Shown in pieces: positions 9,530-18,953 of a stretch of DNA of 64,000 bases. Position numbers and translations under genes: made by a program. The stretch lies in assembly GCA_049889535.1 (NCBI GenBank), contig JBMHDF010000010.1:6871-70870 (forward strand), in the 5' to 3' direction. Source of the stretch: JAYQKL01 sp049889535. GTDB taxonomy: Bacteria > Pseudomonadota > Alphaproteobacteria > RS24. The notes under the pieces are model-generated. The model saw only the letters and a program-made list of their open reading frames with translations, was not told the DNA's origin and searched no databases. Positions within the stretch are counted from its first letter, which is position 1. Every line of letters starts with the position of its first letter.

Positions 9530-10435
9530 TTATGGAAGTTTTTTGACAAAATCGCCGATATCCTGAAGTGCCAAGCGCGCTTCTGGCAGCACCTCATGAA
9601 ACATATGAAAAACATGAGGCATGCGGTAAAACGTCTCTAGCCGTGTTTCCACTCCCGCTGCCTGTGCTTTATCCGCAAATCTGGTGGCATCATCAAAAAG
9701 AATTTCATCCGTGCCGACATGTATCAGCAAGGGCGGCAAATCTTTCAAATCAGCAAATAGCGGCGAAATATAAGGGTGGTCTGGTGGTGTATCAGCTGTG
9801 TAAAAAAGGCCCGCTTGTTTAACCATTGGTCCATAAAGCATATCTTCCATAGGCTCGCGCGTGACCACGGAATCACCACTGCCAGTTAAATCTGTCCATG
9901 GGGACAGTAAAACACCAGCCGCGGGCAGAGGTTTATTGTCATCGCGTAATTTTAACATCAAAGCTGCGCTCAAGCCGCCGCCCGCGCTATCACCCGCAAT
10001 GATTATCTGACTGGGCGCGATATTGTCTGCCAGCAAGGCCTCATAGCAGGCCAGCGCATCTTCAAGAGCTGCTGGAAAAGGATGTTCGGGGGCGAGTCGA
10101 TAATCCACAATCAGGGCGCGGGTATTGGTTGCTTTACAAAGCCCGCGCACCAGACCTCTATGTGAGGACGGCCCGCCAAAAACATACGCGCCGCCATGAA
10201 GATATAAAATGACTTTTTCACAATCTGGGGCGCCGCACCACTCGGCTTTCACCCCATTTATGGTGCTGGCTTTGGGGCGGCTTTTACTTTTAAAAAGAAA
10301 TTTAGCCAACCCGCTTGTTTGGGTCAGACGCGCCCGCAGTTCTTCGGCAGGTAGCCCTTGCTTGAAAAGGCGTTTTATGGTGCGGCGCAGAATAAGTTTG
10401 ACGATTCTTCCCTGCCAACTGAGTTTTTTATTCAT
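9530..10435 (-). CDS. Alpha/beta hydrolase, hormone-sensitive-lipase (HSL) family esterase
   Basis: A probable cytoplasmic carboxylesterase with unknown natural substrate. From the chosen start it is 301 residues, normal for the HSL/family IV esterases. The oxyanion-hole motif HGGAYVFGG is at 80-88, the nucleophile S150 is in GDSAGG, an acid residue lies in GTDEILFDDA and the catalytic His is in MPHVFHMF near the C-terminus. The frame is open upstream to 10534, but a perfect 9-bp hairpin (10467-10492), probably the terminator of the next gene, lies in that extension, and the extended N-terminus looks low in complexity. I therefore prefer the ATG at 10435. It is probably a single-gene unit. 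Confidence 0.88.
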   Translation of the reverse strand: MNKKLSWQGRIVKLILRRTIKRLFKQGLPAEELRARLTQTSGLAKFLFKSKSRPKASTINGVKAEWCGAPDCEKVILYLHGGAYVFGGPSSHRGLVRGLCKATNTRALIVDYRLAPEHPFPAALEDALACYEALLADNIAPSQIIIAGDSAGGGLSAALMLKLRDDNKPLPAAGVLLSPWTDLTGSGDSVVTREPMEDMLYGPMVKQAGLFYTADTPPDHPYISPLFADLKDLPPLLIHVGTDEILFDDATRFADKAQAAGVETRLETFYRMPHVFHMFHEVLPEARLALQDIGDFVKKLP

Positions 10436-10466
10436 CTTTTTCAACTCATATTTGTTTATAAAAGTC

Positions 10467-10492
10467 GCCCCTGAGACCGAAGCCTCAGGGGC
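10467..10492 (-). terminator. Probable rho-independent terminator of the symporter gene
   Basis: On the minus strand, GCCCCTGAG and CTCAGGGGC form a perfect 9-bp stem with an 8-base loop, followed by a short T-rich run (GACTTTTATAAA). It sits about 80 bases beyond the symporter stop and upstream of the esterase start. Confidence 0.7.
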
Positions 10493-10569
10493 TGACGCGG
10501 ATGGATGGGGGGAAGAAAGATCATGCCGCGCCAAGCAGGAAAACCTGCACTTTATGTATATCGCTGTTC

Positions 10570-11922
10570 TTATAAATTAGCAAGAAATACCCAGATTATG
10601 CCTATAGGTGCCACAAAGCGCGCCAGCCAAAGCCAGATTGTGTGCAGCGTGTCGTTAAAATATTTTCGGGTCACTTCAGCTGGAACAGACCAGGCCGCGA
10701 AAGTTACAATCAATAACCCACCCAATGGCAGCAAAATATTAGATGCAATATAATCTTTGACATCAAATAATGTTTTATCGGCAAAAGTGCCATTTGATGC
10801 AATGCGAATATCGGCCCAAATATTAAAAGAAAATACCGTTGCCAAGCCAATCACAAATGCCGCAAGCAGAACAATGAAGGTCGATGCTTGACGTGAAAAA
10901 CGGGTTGTTTCGCTGAGCCAACGCACGGGTACTTCTGTTAGTGCTAATGCTGAGGTCAGCGCCGCAAATAAAACCAGTAAAAAGAAAACCACTGCGATAA
11001 TGCCCCCGCCTGGCATTTGCGCAAAAGCGATGGGCAAGGTGGTGAATATCAATCCTGGCCCGCCCGCTGGGTCAAGGCTTTGGGCAAAGACAATGGCAAA
11101 AATACCCAGCCCCGCCAGCAAAGCTACAACTGTATCAGCAATGCCGATTAGAATAGACGCTTGACCAATTTTAATATCATCAGCGACATAGGCGCCATAA
11201 GTAATGAGCATCGCAGCCCCGACCCCGACAGAAAAGAATCCGTGCCCGACGGCTGATAATATCACAGAAGGGTTTATTTTAGAAAAATCAGGGCTGAATA
11301 AGAAAGTCATAGCCGCACCCATATCGGCTGTAATGGTGCCATAAATCACGATGGCGAGAAGCATGAAAAGCAGCAGAGGCATCAGGATTAAATTGGCGCG
11401 CTCCAGCCCCGCATTGAGATTGCGCGCAATAACCAATCCAACAAGAAAGATAAAAGCTATCTGCCAGGTAATCAGTTCATTTTGATTGCCGAGTAAATTT
11501 TCAAAAATTGCGCTGCTTGTTTCGGCGTCCACATGCGCTAAAGCGCCAGTAAAGGCGCGCACCACATAAGCCATCACCCAGCCTGCAATCACATTATAAA
11601 AGGTCAATAAAAGAAACGCCCCTAAAATACCAACAAGTCCGATAGGGGCATAAAGATTTGCATTGTGATGTTGTGGCGCCAGTGATTTCACCGAGCTATT
11701 GGCATTGGCGCGACCGGCGCGGCCCGTAACCAGTTCTGCCGCTGCCACAGGTATGGCTATGAGTGCAATCGTCACAAGGTATATCAGCACAAAAGCGCCG
11801 CCACCATTTTCGCCTGCCATATAGGGAAACTTCCATATATTGCCAAGTCCAACTGAGGCACCGATACAGGCGAGCATGAAGCCTAGCCGCGATGACCATG
11901 AGGGGTATTTTTGTTCTGACAT
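10570..11922 (-). CDS. Sodium-dependent transporter, NSS (SNF/LeuT) family
   Basis: An inner-membrane Na+-coupled symporter, probably for an amino acid or small amine. The N-terminal block GASVGLGNIWKFPYMAGENGGGAF is the diagnostic first transmembrane/Na+-site segment of the family (LeuT TM1-2). The remaining roughly 450 residues contain about 11-12 hydrophobic segments. I chose the ATG at 11922, which has a GGAG box five bases upstream; an in-frame start at 11958 would add 12 polar residues without a clear ribosome binding site. Substrate specificity cannot be read from the sequence, and the neighbouring genes do not point to a pathway. Confidence 0.92.
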   Translation of the reverse strand: MSEQKYPSWSSRLGFMLACIGASVGLGNIWKFPYMAGENGGGAFVLIYLVTIALIAIPVAAAELVTGRAGRANANSSVKSLAPQHHNANLYAPIGLVGILGAFLLLTFYNVIAGWVMAYVVRAFTGALAHVDAETSSAIFENLLGNQNELITWQIAFIFLVGLVIARNLNAGLERANLILMPLLLFMLLAIVIYGTITADMGAAMTFLFSPDFSKINPSVILSAVGHGFFSVGVGAAMLITYGAYVADDIKIGQASILIGIADTVVALLAGLGIFAIVFAQSLDPAGGPGLIFTTLPIAFAQMPGGGIIAVVFFLLVLFAALTSALALTEVPVRWLSETTRFSRQASTFIVLLAAFVIGLATVFSFNIWADIRIASNGTFADKTLFDVKDYIASNILLPLGGLLIVTFAAWSVPAEVTRKYFNDTLHTIWLWLARFVAPIGIIWVFLANL

Positions 11923-12071
11923 TGTTTCTCCATTTTCGGCATTAAACGGTGACCACACGACATGAATGACTGGTCAAATTCATGATATTCGGTTATGTGA
12001 TGAAAGAAAACAAAAACCCGTTTTGCGCTTCAGTATTAATCTGGAAAACGAAAAAAGTCTTGGAAATTGTC

Positions 12072-13136
12072 ATGAAAATATTGAGACCTCTATCTTTTGC
12101 AATATATTTTATGGTTATCGGATTAGTTGATTATGTCAGTGCAGAAGAAAGTTTAATGGCTGTGATGGAGCAATTGCCAAAGCCAGAATGGAGTAAGGGC
12201 GCGTCTGACTTAATGCCACAAGGCAGTTTGTTTTTGGCCCAACAAAATGACGGCATCAAAACACGTGTGGCTGTTTTTGAGCCCAGCCAGAAGCTACAAG
12301 CCACACTTGTTCTCATGACAGGGTATTCAGAATTTATTGAGAAATATCATGATATTATCCCTGTTTTTCAGGCGCAGGGATTTCGTGTGGTGATACCAGA
12401 ATGGCGCGGGCATGGTTTGTCTGATGGGCGGCTTAAGCTCAATCCGGCGCAGCTTCATGTGACAGATTTTGATTTATTTGTGTCCGACTTAATAGCAATA
12501 ATGGGTTTTATTCGCACTCAATATGACACACATCCAATTTTTGGATTGGCACATAGTATGGGTGGGCAAATTGCCTTGCGGGCGGTTCATGAAAAGCCTG
12601 ATTTATTTGTTGCATTGGCGTTATCGGCGCCGATGATTGATATTCCAAATTCAACTTTTGAAAAACAACTTCTCAAAATTTTGGGCTCTGCTTATGTGTT
12701 TCTTGGGCAGGGCGAGGCTGGGATGCCGTTTCAAGAAAATGAGCGGGAGAATGGCGCGCGTGGCAAAAATTTTGTTACAACAAATGAGGCGCGGTTTCAG
12801 GTGAATGAGGACCTCATCGCGGCCAATCCGGCGATTAATGTTGGTGGGCGCAGCATTGAATTTGTTCTCCGCGCCGTGCAGGTGATGGCGGAAACGCAAA
12901 AGCCTGATTATTTGGCCAGAATTAAAACACCAATTTTTGCGGGTGTTGCACCGCGTGATACGCTGGTTTTATCAGATGCCACAATCGCCATGACCCAGCT
13001 TTTGCCGCAGGCAAGCTATAAGATTTACCCTGAGTCCATGCATGAAATTTTAATGGAACAATCCACTATCAGAGATGCTTTTATCGCTGATGTGATGGCG
13101 CATTTTGCTGCCGCACAAAATCAGTTAACAGACTAA
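12072..13136 (+). CDS. Exported alpha/beta hydrolase, lysophospholipase/monoacylglycerol-lipase-like (S33 type)
   Basis: A serine hydrolase of the PldB/monoglyceride-lipase type. From the chosen start it has 354 residues with a hydrophobic N-terminal signal (about 1-24, ending near YVSA/EE), so it is probably periplasmic or membrane-attached. The nucleophile is S162 in AHSMGG, WRGHGLSDGR at 111-120 is typical of the monoglyceride-lipase group, and a His is found in ESMHEILME near the end. The frame is open from 11982, but the upstream 30 residues would bury the signal peptide, so the ATG at 12072 is preferred. It converges on the next gene with only three bases between stop codons. Confidence 0.85.
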   Translation: MKILRPLSFAIYFMVIGLVDYVSAEESLMAVMEQLPKPEWSKGASDLMPQGSLFLAQQNDGIKTRVAVFEPSQKLQATLVLMTGYSEFIEKYHDIIPVFQAQGFRVVIPEWRGHGLSDGRLKLNPAQLHVTDFDLFVSDLIAIMGFIRTQYDTHPIFGLAHSMGGQIALRAVHEKPDLFVALALSAPMIDIPNSTFEKQLLKILGSAYVFLGQGEAGMPFQENERENGARGKNFVTTNEARFQVNEDLIAANPAINVGGRSIEFVLRAVQVMAETQKPDYLARIKTPIFAGVAPRDTLVLSDATIAMTQLLPQASYKIYPESMHEILMEQSTIRDAFIADVMAHFAAAQNQLTD

Positions 13137-13139
13137 ATT

Positions 13140-13952
13140 TTATAGTGCGGCAGAGCTGAACAATTCAATCAAAGCTTCGTGCAGGGCTTTATCGCCACTG
13201 GCAATAATTTGACCGCCCTGCGCGGCGCGACCACCCTGCCAATTTGTGACATAGCCTCCTGCGCCCTCAATAATCGGAATAAGCGCTTGAATATCATGGG
13301 CTTTGAGACCTTGTTCAATCACAGCGTCAATCTGCCCGCAGGCCAGCATGGCATAATTATAGCAATCCCCGCCATAGCGCATGAGCTGGGCGCGCGCGAG
13401 CAGGCTGTTCATTTCAGCTTCGCCAGTTGTGTTGATAAAAAACCGCGGGTCTGTGGTCGCGCAAATCGCGCTTTCTATTTGGGGGCAGGCGCGGGTTTGT
13501 ACTGGCTCGTAAGTCGCGCCTTTTTTGAACATGGTGGGTGCGCCTTTTTGGCCAATTAAGCGCTCGCCTGTATAGGGCTGGTCAAAAATGCCTAAAACAG
13601 GCGTGCCACCTTGATTAAGCGCAATCAGTGTACCCCAAACTGGCATGCCCGTAATATAAGCGCGTGTGCCATCAATCGGGTCAATCACCCATTGCATGTC
13701 ATTGCCAATTTTTTCGTCAAATTCCTCGCCCAAAATACTATGCATGGGGTAATCCTGTTCGATTATTTGGCGAATGGCTTGCTCAGCTTCTCTGTCGGCC
13801 TGCGTTACAGGGTCAAAGTCCTGCGCGTCTTTATTGGCCACATCAAGTGCCGCGCGAAAATGGGTTAAGGTTTTTTCCGCCGCCGCGTCGGCCAGCCGCT
13901 CTCCAAAAGTGGCGAGGTTTTTCAGATCATCAGCATTGATTAAATTATCCAT
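13140..13952 (-). CDS. Inositol-monophosphatase-family phosphatase, probable histidinol-phosphatase (HisN type)
   Basis: A Mg2+-dependent phosphatase, most likely for histidinol phosphate (histidine synthesis) as in many alphaproteobacteria. The 270-residue protein has all IMPase metal ligands: DPVTQAD at 48-53, GEE at 75-77 and IDPIDGTRAY with D91 and D94, followed by the second-site block GLKAHDIQALIPIIEGAGG. The segment around TGMPVWGTLIAL resembles HisN more than SuhB or CysQ. No his genes are adjacent, so the substrate is inferred from family resemblance only; inositol phosphatase activity is the alternative. Confidence 0.85.
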   Translation of the reverse strand: MDNLINADDLKNLATFGERLADAAAEKTLTHFRAALDVANKDAQDFDPVTQADREAEQAIRQIIEQDYPMHSILGEEFDEKIGNDMQWVIDPIDGTRAYITGMPVWGTLIALNQGGTPVLGIFDQPYTGERLIGQKGAPTMFKKGATYEPVQTRACPQIESAICATTDPRFFINTTGEAEMNSLLARAQLMRYGGDCYNYAMLACGQIDAVIEQGLKAHDIQALIPIIEGAGGYVTNWQGGRAAQGGQIIASGDKALHEALIELFSSAAL

Positions 13953-13988
13953 GCTTTTTTTTACAATAATTCGCAGTCATAAGGCAGT

Positions 13989-14669
13989 TTATTTTATGAA
14001 TTTCACGAAATCATCGATTGGGGCGCGTTCTGATTTGAGCGTGTTAACAGGGGCTTCATAATCTGGATAGCCTAAAGCTAACCCCATCCATAAAATCTGG
14101 CTTTCAGGCAAATCTATCGCTTTGGCGACATGTTCATGATGCATCACCCAAGCTTCTTGCATGCATGTGCCAAGCCCAGCTTCAACGGCCAGCAGGCATA
14201 AACTTTGCGCAAACATGCCAACATGGCCCCATTGATTGCGGTCAAAGCATCTGTCGAGACTGATGAACATGCCGACAGGCGCCTCAAAAAAAGTAAAATT
14301 TTTCATCATGGCTTCTGTGCGCGCTTGTTTATCTTTGCGGTCAACACCCATGAGGTCATACATTTGCGCCCCAATTTGGCGGCGGCGCGTATTATAGGGT
14401 TCTGGCACGGGTTCAGGATACACATTATATTCAGGCATAGAGCTGATTGGTTGTGTCTTTGTTATTTCCTGCATTTTTTGCTTAAAAGCCGCTAATTTGT
14501 CCCCCATAAGAACATGTACCCTCCAGGGCTGTAAATTGCCGCCTGATGGCGCTCCGCGCGCTTTGTCCAATAGGGTGGATACGACAGCCTCACTGACGGG
14601 CTCATCCAGAAAGGCGCGGGCAGAAAAACGTTGGTCAATGGCTTCTGAGACAGATAATTTTTCACTCAT
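13989..14669 (-). CDS. Nitroreductase-family FMN oxidoreductase
   Basis: A 226-residue flavoprotein of the NfsB/nitroreductase fold, which uses NAD(P)H to reduce nitro-aromatics, quinones or related electrophiles. Family blocks are RFSARAFLDEPV near residue 13, GAPSGGNLQPWRVHVL (FMN and phosphate contact) and EAGLGTCMQEAW for the C-terminal FMN contact. It lies 36 bases from the phosphatase gene and 18 from the amidohydrolase gene, all leftward, so the three may form one operon. The physiological substrate is unknown. Confidence 0.9.
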   Translation of the reverse strand: MSEKLSVSEAIDQRFSARAFLDEPVSEAVVSTLLDKARGAPSGGNLQPWRVHVLMGDKLAAFKQKMQEITKTQPISSMPEYNVYPEPVPEPYNTRRRQIGAQMYDLMGVDRKDKQARTEAMMKNFTFFEAPVGMFISLDRCFDRNQWGHVGMFAQSLCLLAVEAGLGTCMQEAWVMHHEHVAKAIDLPESQILWMGLALGYPDYEAPVNTLKSERAPIDDFVKFIK

Positions 14670-14687
14670 GATTTTAGCTCTTTTGAT

Positions 14688-15629
14688 TTAATCCGCATTT
14701 CTTGCGGCGAGTTTGATTTCAGACTTTTGGGTCGGAATGGCTTTTTGCAAATGAGATAAAAGCCCCATTAATGTATCTTGCAATCGCGCAAACCCCTCAT
14801 GACAGAGATAAGTTTTTTCATCCATATAGAGCGCGCGCGATATTTCAATTTGCAATGCATGCACATTATTTTGCAAATTAGGTATACGGCTCTGCAGCCC
14901 ATAGCTTTGTGTTATGTAACCACCTGCATAAGGGGTGTTGCGCCCGACGCGATAGCCATTTTCGGTTAGATAGGCCTCGACCTCTTGCGTCAGCTCGCTC
15001 GTGCAAGAACGTCCATGCCGATCACCTAAAATTATCTCAGGCATATGATCGCGTTGCGCGCGCAGATGCGCCAGTGCGCTGGAGGGCATGGAGTGGATAT
15101 CCAATAAATAAGCCTGCCCATATTTGGTCACTGCCTGCACCAATAAGTCTTTAAGTTTGGCATGGAAAGGCACATGAATTTCTTTAATGCGCTGGTCTGC
15201 CTCAGCAAAAGAAAGACGCTCTGGATAAATCGGCATGCGGTCAGCGACAATGCGCGCGACTGTGCCAAGACCGGCTTTGACGCGCACTGAATTGGTGATG
15301 ACATGGTCAGGCAAAGTGTCCGCAAACATGTCAGGGTCGAGCTCATAGGCTTCACGGTTAAGATCCAGATAAGCGCGCGGATAAATGGCGGCTAAAACCG
15401 CCGCCCCATATTGTGGTGCTTGTTCAAGCAACCGGTCAATATGGGCATCTTCTGAGCGGCGTAAATCATGCGCGCTGAGCAATGAATTTTTGATAAATTC
15501 TTCCGGATATAAATGTCCGCTATGGGGAGAGGTCAGAATCCAGGCAGGGGTTTCGGGGCCGCTCTCCTGATGTGTTTGGATAAGCAAGCGATAGGGTTTT
15601 TTATGCGCTGTCGGTCTTGTTTCTGCCAA
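14688..15629 (-). CDS. N-formylglutamate amidohydrolase family protein
   Basis: The family hydrolyses N-formyl-L-glutamate to glutamate and formate in histidine degradation (HutG) or acts on similar N-acyl compounds. The 313 residues contain the conserved zinc-ligand and fold blocks: TSPHSGHLYPEEF near 28-40, RRSEDAHIDRL, the YPRAYLDLNREAYELDP segment and a later DIHSMPSS. No hutHUI genes are seen next to it, so a role in histidine breakdown is not supported by the neighbourhood. Confidence 0.88.
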   Translation of the reverse strand: MAETRPTAHKKPYRLLIQTHQESGPETPAWILTSPHSGHLYPEEFIKNSLLSAHDLRRSEDAHIDRLLEQAPQYGAAVLAAIYPRAYLDLNREAYELDPDMFADTLPDHVITNSVRVKAGLGTVARIVADRMPIYPERLSFAEADQRIKEIHVPFHAKLKDLLVQAVTKYGQAYLLDIHSMPSSALAHLRAQRDHMPEIILGDRHGRSCTSELTQEVEAYLTENGYRVGRNTPYAGGYITQSYGLQSRIPNLQNNVHALQIEISRALYMDEKTYLCHEGFARLQDTLMGLLSHLQKAIPTQKSEIKLAARNAD

Positions 15630-15719
15630 AATCCCACTTTGAACTTATATTATGCCAAGAAATGCAATGGTTTTCTTGTTCTTAGTCTATCGCGCATGAA
15701 GCCATAAAAGAAGAGGTTT

Positions 15720-16895
15720 TTAGGAACTTTGGCTGTTTTTTGCGCTGATGCGTAAAATAAAATAGCCCAAACTACCAGATAAAAGAGAGCCAAGAATAAC
15801 ACCCAGCCGGACTTTGGTTTGCATGATAGGCTCTTCAAAGGCAAGTGTGCCGATAAATAGACTCATGGTGAAACCCACGCCCGTTATCAGCGCCATGCCA
15901 TAAAATTGGCGCCAATTCACCCCTTGAGGTAATTGGCATATTTTCAACCCAATGCTGATTAGGGTGAAGCCCATCACCCCTATTTGTTTGCCAAAAAATA
16001 AACCTGCCGCAATGCCCAGCGTAATGGGATGAACTAATATGTCCAGATTAATCCCTTTCAAAGACACACCTGCATTGGCAAATGCAAAAACCGGAAGGAT
16101 GAAATAAGCCACCCATGGGTGCAGCTCATGCTCTAACTGCCGAAGCGGTGGTTTTTGGCCAGGCGCTTGAATTTTTAAGGGAATAAAAAAGGCTAAGACA
16201 ACCCCAGCTAAGGTGGCATGAACACCAGATTTGAGAACACAGGCCCAAAGAAATACGCCCGTGACTATATAGGGTGCAAGTTTCGTAACCCCCTTTTTAT
16301 TGAGACCGAAAAGAATGCTCACCGCAATCAAGCCCGCCGCTAAAGACATCAGCGATAGGTTTTCAGTGTAGAAAAAAGCGATAATTAAAATCGCCATCAA
16401 ATCATCAATAATAGCAATCGCAACAAGTGTAATTTTGAGCGCCTCGGGCACGCGATTGCCCAAAAGCGAAATAATACCCAAAGCAAAGGCAATGTCAGTT
16501 GCCGCCGGAATGGCCCAACCATGAATAGAAACAGCATCGCCCCAATTCATTAAAGCATAGATTGCGGCAGGCACCATCAGGCCACCAATCGCGGCAATGG
16601 CGGGTAATCCAATTTGCTCTTTAGTTGATAATTGCCCTTCCAGCACTTCGCGCTTAATTTCAAGCCCAACCAATAGAAAGAAAATCGCCATAAGGCCGTC
16701 ATTAATCCACAATAGCAGAGGTTTATTGATAATGAACTCACCAATTTGAATGGCAACAGGCGTGGTTAAAATCAGGTCATAGACAAAGGCAAGGGGCGAG
16801 TTTTCCATCAAAAGAGCCAGCATGGCCGCAATGGCGAGCAGGATACCGCCCACTGATTCCAGTCTAAAAAATTCGCGCATCATATTCATCGGCAT
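15720..16895 (-). CDS. nhaA: Na+/H+ antiporter NhaA
   Basis: NhaA exports Na+ in exchange for protons and controls pH and salt balance at the inner membrane. The 391-residue protein has the usual length and about 12 hydrophobic segments. The double-aspartate transport site is visible in AIIDDLMAILIIAFFYT, and PAATDIAFALGIISLLG and FFLLVGLEIKREVLEGQL are highly conserved NhaA blocks. It is apparently a single transcription unit. The gene fits a marine or saline habitat. Confidence 0.96.
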   Translation of the reverse strand: MPMNMMREFFRLESVGGILLAIAAMLALLMENSPLAFVYDLILTTPVAIQIGEFIINKPLLLWINDGLMAIFFLLVGLEIKREVLEGQLSTKEQIGLPAIAAIGGLMVPAAIYALMNWGDAVSIHGWAIPAATDIAFALGIISLLGNRVPEALKITLVAIAIIDDLMAILIIAFFYTENLSLMSLAAGLIAVSILFGLNKKGVTKLAPYIVTGVFLWACVLKSGVHATLAGVVLAFFIPLKIQAPGQKPPLRQLEHELHPWVAYFILPVFAFANAGVSLKGINLDILVHPITLGIAAGLFFGKQIGVMGFTLISIGLKICQLPQGVNWRQFYGMALITGVGFTMSLFIGTLAFEEPIMQTKVRLGVILGSLLSGSLGYFILRISAKNSQSS

Positions 16896-17029
16896 GGACA
16901 GGCATCTTTCTATATAAGATTAAGTTCGTTACTGGATATTTAGTCAGTTTTTGCTGTTTTTCTAGTGATAACAAACGCGTTTTCTTGAAAATCGACTAAA
17001 ATTTATCGGCTAAGCCAACTATGAAACAT

Positions 17030-18514
17030 TCAGTGTGGAAACTCAATAAAGGCATTCATATCTGGTTTTTTCATGGCATCTACAAAGGCTTGATAGCTCC
17101 ATGGCCAAGTCATCGGGATGCCGGTTTTATCGAGATACCAGCTTGTGCAGCCGCTATTGAAAATTGTTTTTTGTGCCGCCTTAATGCGTTTTTCCTCATA
17201 TGCCTCAAAAGCTTCTTGTGTGGGTTCAAGGCTGGCAGCAGCACCTGTTTGCAGTTGTTTTAAAAGCTGTTCAATATAGCCCCATTGCATTTCGGCAATA
17301 TCGATTAATGAGAAATTACCAACCGGTCCAGTGGGTCCATTCAGCATGAAAAAATTCGGGAATGATGGCACGCTAATCGCATAATAGGCGCTGGCGCGTT
17401 CGGCCCAGGCCGTATCAAGCGATTTTTGTTCCCGCCCAATGACCTGTGTCGGGCGAATAAATTGGTCTGCTTGAAAACCTGTCGCCAAAACCAAAATATC
17501 GAGCTCATGCAAATGCCCATTGGCCATGCGCACGCCATTGGCTTCAATTTTATCAATCGCACTGGTTTCTATAAGTACATTTGGGCGTTGGACGGTGTCA
17601 TAATATTGCCAGCTATAGACCAGCCTTTTGCACGCGGCGCGATAATTGGGCCGCAATTTCTCGCGCAAAACAGGGTCTGTGACGCTGGTTTCTAAATAAT
17701 TGAGGCAATAGGCTTCAATCTCTTTCATCTCGGGGCTGTCTGGCTCGATAATGCCTTTGTTAAAACGATAAACATTATGCCAATAAGTCTCATCATAGCG
17801 AATGGCGTTGATTTTCTCGACATCATCACGAAAAGCCTGTTTTTCTTCCTCGCTATAGGGGAATTGCTGGACGGGCATAATCCATTGCGGGCTGCGTTGG
17901 AAATGAACCAACTGGGCTGCGCGTGAACTGAGCGCGGTGGCAATTTGTATGCCGCTTGACCCACTGCCAATCAGGCCAATGCGTTGATTGTCCAGCGCGA
18001 CATTCTCGTCCCATTGCGCGCTATGGAAACAAGCGCCTTGAAAATCACCCAGCCCTTTAATGTCAGGCATTTTCGGATGATGCAACACACCGCTGGCGCA
18101 AATAATGACATCCACACAATCCTGCCGGCCATCAGATAGGCTGATGTGCCATTGATGCGCGGCCTCATCAAACTGACAATGCTTCACCTCTGTATTGAAC
18201 TGGATGAATGGCTCTATGTCATAGTCTTGCGCTACTGTTTCAAAATAGCGTTTAATTTCTGCACCAGTGGCATGATAAGCATTCCATTCGGCATAAGGCG
18301 CGAAACTATAAGTATAGGCATGCGCGGGGACATCGCAGGTCAGACCCGGATAACGGTTTTCACGCCAGGTGCCACCCATCGCATCAGCTTTTTCATAAAC
18401 CACAAAATCGGTTTGGCCTTTTTCTTTCAATTTAATAGCGGCTAAAAGCCCTGCCATGCCAGCCCCAATAATCGCATATCGTAAGTCGCGTGATTGATGA
18501 TTTTTATCGGTCAT
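17030..18514 (-). CDS. Flavin-containing monooxygenase, Baeyer-Villiger type
   Basis: A cytoplasmic FAD/NADPH oxygenase that probably inserts oxygen into a ketone. The FAD site GAGMAG is at 17-22. The Baeyer-Villiger fingerprint FxGxxxHxxxW(D) is met exactly: F158, G160, H164, W168 and D169 in FQGACFHSAQWDE. The NADPH-binding site is GSGSSGIQIA, and RENRYPGLTCDVPAHAYTYS is the usual substrate-side block. Length (494 residues) fits type I Baeyer-Villiger enzymes. It is a single gene next to tRNA-Val; substrate unknown, with cyclic ketones or steroids typical for close families. Confidence 0.92.
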   Translation of the reverse strand: MTDKNHQSRDLRYAIIGAGMAGLLAAIKLKEKGQTDFVVYEKADAMGGTWRENRYPGLTCDVPAHAYTYSFAPYAEWNAYHATGAEIKRYFETVAQDYDIEPFIQFNTEVKHCQFDEAAHQWHISLSDGRQDCVDVIICASGVLHHPKMPDIKGLGDFQGACFHSAQWDENVALDNQRIGLIGSGSSGIQIATALSSRAAQLVHFQRSPQWIMPVQQFPYSEEEKQAFRDDVEKINAIRYDETYWHNVYRFNKGIIEPDSPEMKEIEAYCLNYLETSVTDPVLREKLRPNYRAACKRLVYSWQYYDTVQRPNVLIETSAIDKIEANGVRMANGHLHELDILVLATGFQADQFIRPTQVIGREQKSLDTAWAERASAYYAISVPSFPNFFMLNGPTGPVGNFSLIDIAEMQWGYIEQLLKQLQTGAAASLEPTQEAFEAYEEKRIKAAQKTIFNSGCTSWYLDKTGIPMTWPWSYQAFVDAMKKPDMNAFIEFPH

Positions 18515-18718
18515 TTGAAACAGGAAAACTCCACAGATATAGGCTTTAGGTTAAATAAAATAAATTGAAAAGCAAAAGATAAATTCCACCACTTCAGACC
18601 TGCTGCTCAACATTTGACCTGATAAGGCAATTTACAAACAGTTCTAAAGAGAGGAGGGTGTTGACAGCGTAGCGTTTTCTTTGCATAACCAGCAAGCATT
18701 CAAATGCAGCAGTGGTTG

Positions 18719-18793
18719 GGGCGATTAGCTCAGCGGGAGAGCACTACCTTGACATGGTAGGGGTCACTGGTTCAATCCCAGTATCGCCCACCA
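18719..18793 (+). tRNA. tRNA-Val (anticodon GAC)
   Basis: All cloverleaf parts are present: acceptor GGGCGAT pairing with ATCGCCC, D-arm GCTCAGCGGGAGAGC, anticodon stem CTACC/GGTAG with loop TTGACAT (anticodon GAC at 18751-18753), T-arm with GGTTCAATCCC, discriminator A and an encoded CCA. Everything from the sixth base onward is duplicated at 23167, so the 3' part of this gene was supplied or restored by the inserted element and the gene remains functional. Confidence 0.97.
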
Positions 18794-18801
18794 CTTCGCT
18801 T
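18724..18801 (+). repeat. Left attachment repeat (attL)
   Basis: This 78-bp stretch is identical to 23167-23244. It covers all but the first five bases of tRNA-Val plus eight bases beyond the CCA. Identity ends at 18723/23166 and at 18802/23245. Confidence 0.95.
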
Positions 18802-18908
18802 TCAAAAGAAGTGCCGTAAGTCACTCAATTCATGACATAAAATATAATTACATTTTCAGGGGGGCTCGGCAAGGGAATATCCGAAGCACATGAATATCTA
18901 ATGGAAAT

Positions 18909-18935
18909 TGTGACAAATTGTGACCAGAGTGTGAC
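18909..18935 (+). repeat. TGTGAC repeats inside the left end (candidate arm-type sites)
   Basis: Three TGTGAC copies begin at 18909, 18919 and 18930, spaced 10 and 11 bases, about one helical turn. The last two form TGTGACCAGAGTGTGAC, matching TGTGACCTGAGTGTGAC inside the right end at 16 of 17 bases. Integrase or excisionase binding is an inference from position. Confidence 0.6.
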
Positions 18936-18953
18936 AGCAATCAACTTACTGAA